DNA of 19,372 bases, taken from contig JAGAXP010000304.1 of assembly GCA_017940955.1 (NCBI GenBank), positions 1 to 19,372 on the forward strand, written 5' to 3'. How positions within the stretch are numbered: the first letter of the stretch is position 1; every line of letters begins with the position of its first letter. Under the pieces are notes generated by a model. It was not told the origin of the DNA. It did no database searches and was given only the letters and a program-made list of their open reading frames with translations. Positions 1 to 7,141 of the stretch are shown one piece after another. This stretch comes from Oribacterium sp. (GTDB lineage: Bacteria; Bacillota_A; Clostridia; Lachnospirales; Lachnospiraceae). The position numbers and the translations under genes are program-made.

Positions 1-1420
1 ATCCTGATACGCAGCACTCACCCATACCACGGGCAACAACGGCAGCGTGTGATGTCATACCACCACGAACTGTAAGGATACCCTGAGCAGCCTTCATACC
101 TGTGATATCCTCAGGTGAAGTCTCAAGTCTTACAAGTACAACCTTCTCTCCTCTTGCAGCCCACTCTACAGCATCATCAGCTGTGAATACGATCTTACCA
201 CAGGCAGCTCCCGGAGAAGCACCAAGTCCCTTTCCAAGTGGTGTTGCAGCCTTAAGAGCAGCAGCATCGAACTGAGGGTGAAGAAGTGTATCAAGGTTAC
301 GAGGATCGATCATAGCAACAGCCTCTTCAGGTGTCTTATGTCCCTCGTCTACAAGATCACATGCGATCTTAAGAGCTGCAGGAGCTGTTCTCTTACCGTT
401 ACGGCACTGGAGCATGTAGAGCTTCTTGTTCTCAACAGTGAACTCCATATCCTGCATGTCATGATAGTGGTTCTCAAGAGTCTCACAAACCTTGATGAAC
501 TCAGCATAAGCCTCAGGGAACTCCTTCTCCATCTGAGCGATAGGCATCGGTGTACGAACACCTGCAACTACGTCCTCGCCCTGAGCATTGATAAGGAACT
601 CACCCATGAGCTTGTTCTCACCTGTAGCCGGGTCACGTGTGAATGCAACACCTGTACCTGACTGGTTGTTAAGGTTACCGAATACCATCGGCATAACGTT
701 TACAGCTGTTCCCCATGAATAAGGAATATCGTTGTCACGGCGATATACGTTGGCACGTGGGTTATCCCATGAACGGAATACAGCCTCGATAGCAAGCTTT
801 AACTGCTCTACAGGATCTGAAGGGAAGTCCTTTCCAAGCTGATTCTTGTACTCAGCCTTGAACTGCTCTGCAAGCTCCTTGAGGTCAGCTGCTGTAAGAT
901 CAACGTCGAACTTAACACCCTTCTCCTCTTTCATCTTGTCGATAAGCTGCTCGAAATACTTCTTACCAACTTCCATAACTACGTCTGAGAACATCTGGAT
1001 GAAACGACGATATGAATCATATACGAAACGCTCGAATGCAGGATCAGGATTGCCCTTGATCATAGCTGCAACTACTTCATCATTAAGACCAAGGTTAAGG
1101 ATTGTATCCATCATACCCGGCATAGATGCACGAGCACCTGAACGAACTGATACTAAAAGAGGATTCTGGAGATCACCAAACTTCTTACCGTTCTCCTTCT
1201 CCATCCATGCTACGCCTTCCATAGCCTGGCCCATGATTTCATCGTTAATCTTACGACCATCCTCATAGTACTGAGTACAAGCCTCTGTTGTGATTGTGAA
1301 ACCCTGTGGAACCGGAAGTCCGATCTCTGTCATCTCTGCAAGGTTTGCACCCTTACCTCCAAGTAAGTTTCTCATGGACATGTTACCTTCTTTGAAGGTG
1401 TAGACCCATTTTTTAGCCAT
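1..1420 (-). CDS. ppdK: Pyruvate, phosphate dikinase (3' end cut by window)
   Basis: Interconverts pyruvate, ATP and phosphate with PEP, AMP and pyrophosphate; in fermenting anaerobes it usually works in PPi-linked glycolysis in the cytoplasm. The first 473 codons are visible. The start at 1420 (MAKKWVYTF) has a good AGGAGG about 8 bases upstream. The N-terminal nucleotide-binding part shows the family stretches NLLGGKGANLAEM and SVRSGARASMPGMMDTILNL. The central phosphohistidine domain begins near the cut and contains GGMTSHAAVVARGMG with the swivelling phospho-His at about residue 458, matching the known PPDK position near 455. The C-terminal PEP/pyruvate domain (roughly 400 residues) lies outside the window. 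The gene appears to be a single transcription unit: it is separated from the two-component genes by a terminator and has its own candidate promoter. Identity is very secure; the truncation is only the window edge. Confidence 0.97.
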   Translation of the reverse strand, partial: MAKKWVYTFKEGNMSMRNLLGGKGANLAEMTEIGLPVPQGFTITTEACTQYYEDGRKINDEIMGQAMEGVAWMEKENGKKFGDLQNPLLVSVRSGARASMPGMMDTILNLGLNDEVVAAMIKGNPDPAFERFVYDSYRRFIQMFSDVVMEVGKKYFEQLIDKMKEEKGVKFDVDLTAADLKELAEQFKAEYKNQLGKDFPSDPVEQLKLAIEAVFRSWDNPRANVYRRDNDIPYSWGTAVNVMPMVFGNLNNQSGTGVAFTRDPATGENKLMGEFLINAQGEDVVAGVRTPMPIAQMEKEFPEAYAEFIKVCETLENHYHDMQDMEFTVENKKLYMLQCRNGKRTAPAALKIACDLVDEGHKTPEEAVAMIDPRNLDTLLHPQFDAAALKAATPLGKGLGASPGAACGKIVFTADDAVEWAARGEKVVLVRLETSPEDITGMKAAQGILTVRGGMTSHAAVVARGMGECCVSG

Positions 1421-1471
1421 TACTGATCCTCCTAATATTACTTGTGTATATTTATATGTCTTTTATAAAGA

Positions 1472-1505
1472 GTTACCCTTTAAGTGCCAGTATGTATAGG
1501 ATAAC
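1472..1505 (-). other. Stem-loop in ppdK leader
   Basis: On the minus strand GTTATCCT (1505-1498) can pair with AGGGTAAC (1479-1472), 8 pairs including one G-U, around an 18-base loop. It has no U-tract, so it is not a simple terminator. A role in leader stability or regulation is only a guess. Confidence 0.3.
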
Positions 1506-1560
1506 CTCTACAAAAAGCTATCTTGACTTATCCCGTACAGTCGGGAAAATCACCATTGAG

Positions 1561-1589
1561 ATTGTACTCGACTAGTATTTTTTTGTAAA
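1561..1589 (-). promoter_or_regulatory. Candidate sigma-A promoter of ppdK
   Basis: On the minus strand TTTACA (1589-1584) is followed after exactly 17 bases by TACAAT (1566-1561), close to the TTGACA/TATAAT consensus. Transcription would start near 1554, giving a leader of roughly 134 bases before the ppdK ATG. It lies just downstream of the preceding terminator, as expected for an independent ppdK transcript. Confidence 0.6.
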
Positions 1590-1640
1590 GAAAACATTTA
1601 TATGAAAACGGTTACAATTAGTATTAATTTTCTATAAATA

Positions 1641-1685
1641 AAAAAAACCTTGGAAATTCTATGAATAACCAAAGAATTTCTAAGG
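1641..1685 (-). terminator. Rho-independent terminator after the response regulator
   Basis: Arms 1648-1660 and 1673-1685 (CCTTGGAAATTCT and its near complement) form a 13-bp stem with a 12-base loop. Read on the minus strand the hairpin is followed by seven T. The one non-Watson-Crick position is a G-U in plus-strand RNA but an A-C mismatch in minus-strand RNA. It also has a short T-run on the plus side, so it looks bidirectional; the only gene that needs it is the response regulator. Confidence 0.8.
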
Positions 1686-1750
1686 CTTTTTGTCTTATAC
1701 GCAGTGTAAACAGCGCAAGAAACAAGAGCTAAATCACAATATAAATCAGT

Positions 1751-2452
1751 TTACACCTTAAATCTGTATCCCACTCCCCATATGGTTTCGATATACTGAG
1801 GTTTTGCGGAATCCATTTCGATCTTTTCCCTTATCTTTTTGATATGTACGGTTACTGTGGCGATGTCTCCAACTGAATCCATTTTCCATATCTCCTTGAA
1901 AAGCTCAGACTTTGTGTACACATGGTTTGGATGTGAAGCAAGGAAATATAAAAGATCAAACTCCTTGGTAGTAAAGGTTTTTTCCTCATTGCCAACCCAT
2001 ACACGTCTTGCGGAAGGGTCTATCTTCAGGCCGCGGATCTCGATAAGATCGTTTCCTTCTTTTCCGTTGCCGACCAGTCTTTCATATCTTGCAAGATGTG
2101 CCTTGACTCTGGCCACAAGCTCTGATGCCGAAAATGGCTTCGTCATATAGTCATCGGCACCAAGTCCCAGTCCGCGGATTTTGTCAATGTCATCCTTTTT
2201 CGCAGAAACGATAATGATAGGGATGTCTTTAACCGATCTTACTTCTTTACAGACTTCAAAGCCATCTTTTCCCGGCAGCATAAGGTCAAGAATGATGAGA
2301 TCAAATTCTTCATTAAGAGCTTTCTCAAGACCGATATCTCCGTCATTTGTAATGGTTACAGTAAAGCCGGAAAGCTCAAGATAATCTCTCTCCAGCTCGG
2401 CAATGGATTGTTCATCTTCAACTATAAGGATCTTTCTTTTATCATCATCCAT
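1751..2452 (-). CDS. OmpR/PhoB-family response regulator
   Basis: DNA-binding response regulator of 233 residues, the standard length for this family. The receiver domain (about 7-120) shows the acidic pocket E12-D13, phospho-acceptor D56 in IILDLMLPGKDGF, the switch Ser83 and conserved K105 in MTKPF. The C-terminal half (about 135-232) is a winged-helix effector ending in the typical IETIWGVGYRF strand. The start ATG overlaps the last 8 bases of the upstream histidine kinase gene, and its ribosome binding site (GGAGGTGG) lies inside the kinase coding region, so translation is probably coupled. It is therefore the cognate partner of that kinase. The target genes and signal cannot be told from the sequence; ppdK is next downstream but separated by a terminator. 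Confidence 0.95.
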   Translation of the reverse strand: MDDDKRKILIVEDEQSIAELERDYLELSGFTVTITNDGDIGLEKALNEEFDLIILDLMLPGKDGFEVCKEVRSVKDIPIIIVSAKKDDIDKIRGLGLGADDYMTKPFSASELVARVKAHLARYERLVGNGKEGNDLIEIRGLKIDPSARRVWVGNEEKTFTTKEFDLLYFLASHPNHVYTKSELFKEIWKMDSVGDIATVTVHIKKIREKIEMDSAKPQYIETIWGVGYRFKV

Positions 2453-3503
2453 TTAAATCCACCTCCTGTACACTGCGGATATATTTCCTCAAAACAAAAT
2501 TTATCGTTGTACCTTCTCCCTCAACAGATGTCGCCCATATGCGGCCTCCGCTGTCTTCAACTATTTTTTTGACAATGGATAATCCTATGCCCGATCCGCC
2601 CTTCATGGAATTTCTGGAGCTGTCTGCTCTGAAAAACCTTTGGAATATATATGGCAGATCTGTCTTTGCTATGCCCTTTCCGTTATCGCTGAGACTTACC
2701 TGTATGAAATCTCCCGCATCCTCCAGTACCAGCTCAATCCTTTTCTCTTCCTTGTCCATGTACTTTACGGAATTCGAAACGATATTGTTGATGACTTTTC
2801 TAAGCTGCTCCGGATCGGCTATCATTTCCACATCCCGGGATACCTTATTCTCAAAAGTGAATGTGATCTCCTGGGACTCCATATCGAGCCCTATTTCATC
2901 AGCACAATCCTGGAAATAATCCTGTACCGGCATGTGCTGAAAATCATAAGGTATCTTATTGGACTCTACCTTAACATAATACCTAAGTTCATCTATGAGG
3001 CGGTCCATATCATTCGCTTTTATATTGATGGTCTGAATATATTTCTTCTGCATCTCGGGGCTCTGGGCAATGCCGTCCAGTATCCCCTCCGAGTAACCCT
3101 TTATAGCTGTAAGCGGAGTTTTCAGATCATGGGCAATGTTTGAGATCAGCTCTCGGTTGGCATTGTCATTGCATATCTTCTCCTCCTGGGTTTCCTTGAG
3201 CCTCATGCGCATCTCATCAAAGGCCTGCATCAGCTCGCCAAATTCATCATTGGTCTCAGCCTCAAGGGTGAAATCCAGATCGCCTGATTCTATCTTTTTG
3301 GCTGCCGCCTTCAGTTCATCCACAGGTTTCACGATACCCATATAGATCCAGCATATAAAAAATAGTCCGGCAATTATAAGTATCATTACGTTCATGCTCA
3401 TGGTGGTATAACCCCTGAACATCAGATACATAAGTATCAAAGGAAGGATGGTACTAATGCAAAAGCTTACCGCCACCCGTCCCATCAGTCCGACATGTTT
3501 CAT
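2445..3503 (-). CDS. Membrane sensor histidine kinase with almost no extracellular sensor
   Basis: Two-component kinase of 352 residues. Two membrane helices (about 10-30 and 37-58) are joined by a loop of under ten residues, so there is no periplasmic-type sensor domain. A HAMP linker follows (about 58-108), then the HisKA dimerisation helix with phospho-acceptor H125 in SNIAHDLKTPLT, and a HATPase_c domain with the N-box around N240-N244, the G1 box DNGKGI (273-278) and the G2 box GGSGIGLSIVKK (302-312). All catalytic motifs look intact. The kinase gene comes first and overlaps the response-regulator gene by 8 bases. A small kinase of this build commonly senses a membrane event or relies on a partner membrane protein; that is inference. 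The start has an AGAGGG site upstream. Confidence 0.94.
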   Translation of the reverse strand: MKHVGLMGRVAVSFCISTILPLILMYLMFRGYTTMSMNVMILIIAGLFFICWIYMGIVKPVDELKAAAKKIESGDLDFTLEAETNDEFGELMQAFDEMRMRLKETQEEKICNDNANRELISNIAHDLKTPLTAIKGYSEGILDGIAQSPEMQKKYIQTINIKANDMDRLIDELRYYVKVESNKIPYDFQHMPVQDYFQDCADEIGLDMESQEITFTFENKVSRDVEMIADPEQLRKVINNIVSNSVKYMDKEEKRIELVLEDAGDFIQVSLSDNGKGIAKTDLPYIFQRFFRADSSRNSMKGGSGIGLSIVKKIVEDSGGRIWATSVEGEGTTINFVLRKYIRSVQEVDLNG

Positions 3504-3539
3504 GCTGTGTCCCTCTATAAAATTTATAAATCTAACCCA

Positions 3540-3548
3540 ATTATAACA
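3540..3548 (-). promoter_or_regulatory. Extended -10 promoter of the two-component operon
   Basis: The minus strand reads TGTTATAAT here, a perfect extended -10 element (TGnTATAAT). The -35 position falls in the T-tract of the preceding terminator and is poor, which is tolerated by extended -10 promoters. Transcription would begin about 30 bases before the kinase ATG. Confidence 0.5.
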
Positions 3549-3561
3549 TAACTATTATATG

Positions 3562-3596
3562 AAAAAAAACTCCCAACATCATATTAATGTCGGAAG
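3562..3596 (-). terminator. Rho-independent terminator after glyS
   Basis: Arms 3570-3579 and 3587-3596 form a 10-bp stem with a 7-base loop, followed on the minus strand by eight T (3569-3562). Two positions are G-U pairs when read as minus-strand RNA but C-A mismatches as plus-strand RNA, so the element is built for the minus direction, fitting glyS just upstream. Confidence 0.85.
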
Positions 3597-3632
3597 TTTT
3601 TGCTAAACTGTTACCTATAATCAAAATTTTTC

Positions 3633-5027
3633 TCAGAATGCAAGCTTCTCTTCGAAATAGCTCTTAAGCTGATCGATGGCGATACGCTCCTGCTTCATGG
3701 AATCTCTCTCACGGATGGTAACACAGTGATCATTCTCTGAGTCAAAATCATAGGTTACGCAGTAAGGAGTACCTATCTCATCCTGTCTTCTGTATCTCTT
3801 TCCGATGTTTCCTCTGTCGTCATACTCAACATTCCAGTACTTGGCAAGTTCATCGTGGATAGCCTGAGCACCCTCGGCAAGCTTCTTTGAAAGAGGAAGG
3901 ACACCGATCTTTACAGGTGCAAGTGCCGGATGGAAGTGAAGAACTGTTCTCTCATCACCGCCCTCAAGCTCCTCTACATCATAGGCTGCGCAAAGGAATG
4001 CAAGAGTTACACGGTCAGCTCCAAGTGAAGGCTCTACAACATACGGAACATAATGCTCATTTGTCTCATCATCAAAATAGGTCATATCCTGACCTGAAAC
4101 CTCCTGATGACGCCCAAGATCATAATCGGTTCTGTCAGCAATACCCCAAAGCTCGCCCCATCCAAACGGGAAGAGGAACTCAAGGTCCGTTGTTGCCTTT
4201 GAGTAGAAGCTGAGCTCCTCCTTCTCATGATCTCTTGCACGGAGCATCTCATTAGGCATTCCAAGGCTCAGGAGCCAGTCCTGACAGAACTGCTTCCAGT
4301 ATGCAAACCACTCAAGATCTGTGTCAGGCTTACAGAAGAACTCAAGCTCCATCTGTTCGAACTCTCTTGTACGGAATGTGAAGTTACCCGGTGTGATCTC
4401 ATTACGGAATGACTTACCGATCTGACCGATACCGAAAGGAAGCTTCTTACGGGAAGTTCTCTGAACATTCTTAAAATTTACGAAGATACCCTGTGCAGTC
4501 TCCGGACGGAGATAAACTGCGTTCTTTGCATCCTCTGTTACACCCTGGAAGGTCTTGAACATAAGGTTGAACTGACGGATACCTGTAAAGTTATGCTTAC
4601 CACATGTAGGACATGCTACCTTGTGATCCTCGATGAATTTCTCCATCTCTTCGTTTGACCAGCCGTCAACTGAGCCTTCAAGCTCAATTGCATTTTCAGC
4701 TGCAAAATCCTCGATGAGCTTGTCTGCACGGAATCTCTCGTGGCATTCCTTACAATCCATAAGAGGATCAGAGAAGGATGCGAGATGTCCTGAAGCAATC
4801 CAGGTCTGAGGGTTCATAAGGATAGCACAGTCGATTCCGACATTGTACTTTGACTCCTGAATGAACTTCTTCCACCAGGCTTTCTTAACGTTGTTCTTTA
4901 ATTCAACACCAAGATTTCCATAATCCCATGTGTTGGCAAGTCCGCCGTAGATTTCGGAGCCCGGATAAACAAATCCTCTTGACTTTGCAAGGGAAACGAT
5001 AGTGTCCATTGTGTATTCTTTTGCCAT
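3633..5027 (-). CDS. glyS: Glycyl-tRNA synthetase, single-chain (alpha2) type
   Basis: Charges tRNA-Gly with glycine; cytoplasmic class II synthetase of the homodimeric type related to the eukaryotic and Thermus enzymes, not the alpha2beta2 GlyQ/GlyS form. I place the start at 5027 ([19 protein letters not shown]; 464 residues), because a GAGGA site lies 6 bases upstream and the family begins here. A longer frame reaching 5108 adds 27 residues with no family resemblance. The sequence shows RPETAQGIF (about 174-182), class II motif 2 FRNE (207-210) followed by the expected R-rich [12 protein letters not shown], motif 3 GADR (336-339), and a zinc-type four-Cys cluster C92/C95 and C139/C142. The C-terminal anticodon-binding domain follows 360. 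It ends at its own terminator. Very secure. Confidence 0.97.
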   Translation of the reverse strand: MAKEYTMDTIVSLAKSRGFVYPGSEIYGGLANTWDYGNLGVELKNNVKKAWWKKFIQESKYNVGIDCAILMNPQTWIASGHLASFSDPLMDCKECHERFRADKLIEDFAAENAIELEGSVDGWSNEEMEKFIEDHKVACPTCGKHNFTGIRQFNLMFKTFQGVTEDAKNAVYLRPETAQGIFVNFKNVQRTSRKKLPFGIGQIGKSFRNEITPGNFTFRTREFEQMELEFFCKPDTDLEWFAYWKQFCQDWLLSLGMPNEMLRARDHEKEELSFYSKATTDLEFLFPFGWGELWGIADRTDYDLGRHQEVSGQDMTYFDDETNEHYVPYVVEPSLGADRVTLAFLCAAYDVEELEGGDERTVLHFHPALAPVKIGVLPLSKKLAEGAQAIHDELAKYWNVEYDDRGNIGKRYRRQDEIGTPYCVTYDFDSENDHCVTIRERDSMKQERIAIDQLKSYFEEKLAF

Positions 5028-5041
5028 TTTTTCCTCTTTCT

Positions 5042-5057
5042 GCCGCCGGAGTGCGGC
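5042..5057 (-). other. Small GC-rich hairpin just before the glyS ribosome binding site
   Basis: GCCGC (5042-5046) and GCGGC (5053-5057) form a perfect 5-bp stem with a 6-base loop, 14 bases before the glyS start and next to its Shine-Dalgarno sequence. It has no U-tract. It may affect translation start, but the stem is short. Confidence 0.3.
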
Positions 5058-5129
5058 TAAGAATAAAGTATTTAGTTTCACGCTTCTGCGCTGTTTTTCA
5101 CTATACAACCTGAATCAAAAAAAATCCAG

Positions 5130-5216
5130 CTAAATTCCGGCCAGTATTCCATAATGTTCTTTATGACCATCTTTATTACATGTCGGATCTTTCGCTTCAA
5201 CCTTTATATCGTCCAT
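5130..5216 (-). pseudogene. Remnant resembling a cell-surface repeat protein
   Basis: A reading frame of 28 codons starting ATGGACGAT at 5216 encodes a segment with KVEAKDPTCNKDGHKEHYG. This closely resembles a repeat that I know from clostridial surface and cell-wall proteins, of the general form VEAK.PTCT.DG..EHY.C..CG. It stops soon after the HY, where the surface repeat would continue with a Cys-x-x-Cys stretch, so it looks like a short broken piece. No promoter or ribosome binding site fits it. The resemblance is from memory, not from a search. Its position at the edge of the presumed insertion supports its being debris. Confidence 0.4.
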
Positions 5217-5271
5217 GAGCCGGCGTTCGCCGCAAGGCAATAATTTCCTCACCCCGGCCCTGCGATAACAT

Positions 5272-5303
5272 AAAAAAAGAGGGGACGGATTATCGCCGTC
5301 CCC
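5272..5303 (-). terminator. Strong rho-independent terminator after the amidohydrolase gene
   Basis: GGGGACGG (5281-5288) and CCGTCCCC (5296-5303) form a perfect 8-bp GC-rich stem with a 7-base loop. On the minus strand it is followed by TCTTTTTTT. It ends the esterase and amidohydrolase unit and separates it from glyS. Confidence 0.9.
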
Positions 5304-5428
5304 TACTATACTGCCACGATGCATCATAATCTGCCAGGATCTGATATTTAATTAACTTTCTTTCCGCAAAAATATACATCACGCGGCAAGTTATGGCTGA
5401 AGCATGCCAATCTCTCCTTTGAACAGCC

Positions 5429-7054
5429 TCAGGCCTTATATACCTCTTCGCCGTCCACGATTGTAGCAAGACAACTTGCCTTTTCAATCTCTGACATGTC
5501 GTCCCGCATAAAATCTTTGTCCAGGACAGCGAAGTTGGCAAGCTTTCCTATGCTGATCGTGCCCATCCTGTCCTCTTCATGCCACATATAAGCCACATTG
5601 CTTGTAAGCGTTTTTAATGCCTCATGTCTGCTGATCGCCTGATCAATATTTCTGATATAGTCATCCGGGTCTGAGGGCAGCTTCTTCAACACTCCATAGC
5701 AAAACGCCTGAACTGCGCTGAACAGAGGCGACACAGGATAATCCGAATGGTTTGCGACCACGCCGCCTGCATCCATGATGGATTTGACCGGGTAGGCATT
5801 ATAGGACTTCTCCTCGCCCACATAGGCAACCTCCTGTGCAAAGCCGGCAGGATGCTTGATCGCCCACATAATGCCGCATACGGCCATAACATTATATTCG
5901 CCCATTCTCTTTACATCCTCCGGAGTGACTTCCTGTAAATGCGCCAGCGCATTTCTCATATCGAAATTCCCTGTCTCGCTCTGCGCCTCCGCGATTGCGT
6001 CGATCCATGCCTTTGTGGCTCCGTCTCCGATCGAGTGAATGTGAACGTTCATATTGTGGGCGGCCGCCGCCTTGACGAGCCTTACCATCTTTTCGTGATC
6101 ATCAAACCTTCTTACGCCCTTGTACCCGGGCTTATCCACATAATCATCCAGCATCCACGCAGTATGGCCCTCGACAACGCCATCAGCAAAGACCTTGGCT
6201 CCGATCACCCTGACATGCTTTCCGTTAAATTCCTCTGCCTCCTTTGCGATCCTTTCCATATCCTCTTCGGGAGTATCAGTATTGTCATTCACGAAGCTTC
6301 CACAGAAGGAATACATCTTCAGCCTGCCTTCATCGTCAAGCTCCTTGTAGGCACGGGGATCATGCTTGGTCAGAAGCTGGTAGCCGGCATCATATACACC
6401 CGTATACCCGTTTGAAAACGCATATTGCTGGAAGCCCAGAAGCTCCTTCTTGGCCTGAGCAAGATCCGGCTGCACTCTCTTAACAAGATCGATGGCTGGC
6501 TTTTCAGCAAGCAGACCATTCGGTTTGCCATTCTCATCTACATGAATGCATTCCGTTCCCCATTGTGCCACTGCTTCTTCATTGATGTCGTACGCTTCCA
6601 TAGCCTTGGTGTTAACCCACATCATATGACCGCTGGAGCTTTGATTGATCATGGGCTTATCAGGGCAAATCTCATCTAACTGCTTCGCATTAAGCTGATA
6701 CAGCAGATCATCTGCCCAGCCTGAACCGACTATATGAGGTTTATCCTGATTCTCATCCACATACTTCTTCAGGATCGCCAGATAATCCTCCGGTGTTTTA
6801 CCTTCTAACAGATTCGCCCTGCCGAACATGTTGTTTCCTGCGAAACCGGGATGGCAGTGGGCCTCTAAAAAGCCAGGATAAATAGAATTCGTTCCGTAAT
6901 CCAAAACCTCAGTCTTATCATCCTTAAGCTTCATTGCGGCTTCTTTGCTGCCAACGTAAATGATTTTTCCATCACTTACCGCGATTGCCTCGGCATAAGG
7001 CTTGAATTCATCCATTGTAATGACATTTCCTAAAATAATTGTCTTTGCTTTCAT
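5429..7054 (-). CDS. YtcJ-like amidohydrolase (amidohydrolase_3 family)
   Basis: Metal-dependent hydrolase of the YtcJ/AepA-like branch of the amidohydrolase superfamily, 541 residues from the chosen start at 7054 (MKAKTIILGNVITMDE), which has AAGGAGG 11 bases upstream; a frame start at 7096 adds 14 unlikely residues. A small N-terminal beta domain (1-60) leads to the metal motif HCH (66-68) in PGFLEAHCHPG. K287 in GAKVFADG is the candidate bridging lysine; H338/H340 in VHIHSIGDG, H372 in AHLQE and D438 in NHSDYPV supply the remaining expected ligands. The C-terminus returns to the beta domain (ISIGKLANFAVLD). No signal peptide is seen, so it is probably cytoplasmic. Its substrate is unknown; members act on N-acyl or amide bonds. 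It lies 87 bases behind the carboxylesterase, with no terminator between, so the two are probably co-transcribed. Confidence 0.9.
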   Translation of the reverse strand: MKAKTIILGNVITMDEFKPYAEAIAVSDGKIIYVGSKEAAMKLKDDKTEVLDYGTNSIYPGFLEAHCHPGFAGNNMFGRANLLEGKTPEDYLAILKKYVDENQDKPHIVGSGWADDLLYQLNAKQLDEICPDKPMINQSSSGHMMWVNTKAMEAYDINEEAVAQWGTECIHVDENGKPNGLLAEKPAIDLVKRVQPDLAQAKKELLGFQQYAFSNGYTGVYDAGYQLLTKHDPRAYKELDDEGRLKMYSFCGSFVNDNTDTPEEDMERIAKEAEEFNGKHVRVIGAKVFADGVVEGHTAWMLDDYVDKPGYKGVRRFDDHEKMVRLVKAAAAHNMNVHIHSIGDGATKAWIDAIAEAQSETGNFDMRNALAHLQEVTPEDVKRMGEYNVMAVCGIMWAIKHPAGFAQEVAYVGEEKSYNAYPVKSIMDAGGVVANHSDYPVSPLFSAVQAFCYGVLKKLPSDPDDYIRNIDQAISRHEALKTLTSNVAYMWHEEDRMGTISIGKLANFAVLDKDFMRDDMSEIEKASCLATIVDGEEVYKA

Positions 7055-7141
7055 TTTTTTAGATTCCTCCTTAATCTTGTGTAGGCAGATACGCATCTAA
7101 CCGCTCCTGTCTCCAGCGCGTACGTATCCTGATAAAAACTA

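Larger units (their letters stand above)
1421..1750 (-). other. Intergenic region upstream of ppdK
   Basis: This 330-base gap holds no reading frame that I can support. Read on the minus strand it contains, in order, the terminator of the response-regulator gene, a good promoter, a leader of about 130 bases with a stem-loop, and the ppdK ribosome binding site. It is strongly AT-rich by eye. Confidence 0.7.
5028..5428 (-). other. Gene-free stretch between the amidohydrolase and glyS
   Basis: This 401-base gap contains the terminator of the amidohydrolase unit (5272-5303), a coding remnant (5130-5216) and the glyS leader. I found no T-box signature (AGGGTGGNACCGCG on the minus strand) in front of glyS and no convincing -35/-10 pair for it; an eight-T run at 5117-5124 follows the remnant. 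The 125 bases between the amidohydrolase stop and its terminator show nothing recognisable. Confidence 0.6.

Noticed and set aside
2640..3143. Plus-strand open frame of 167 codons opposite the histidine kinase
   Set aside because: Antisense shadow of the HisKA/HATPase coding region; its product has no recognisable motif.
5028..5108. N-terminal extension of GlyRS from a start at 5108
   Set aside because: The added 27 residues are not seen in the family, while [10 protein letters not shown] at 5027 has a well-placed ribosome binding site.
5130..5327. Full 65-codon frame in front of glyS as a gene
   Set aside because: Its first half crosses the strong terminator and has no family features. Only the last 28 codons resemble something known, so I kept just that part as a remnant.
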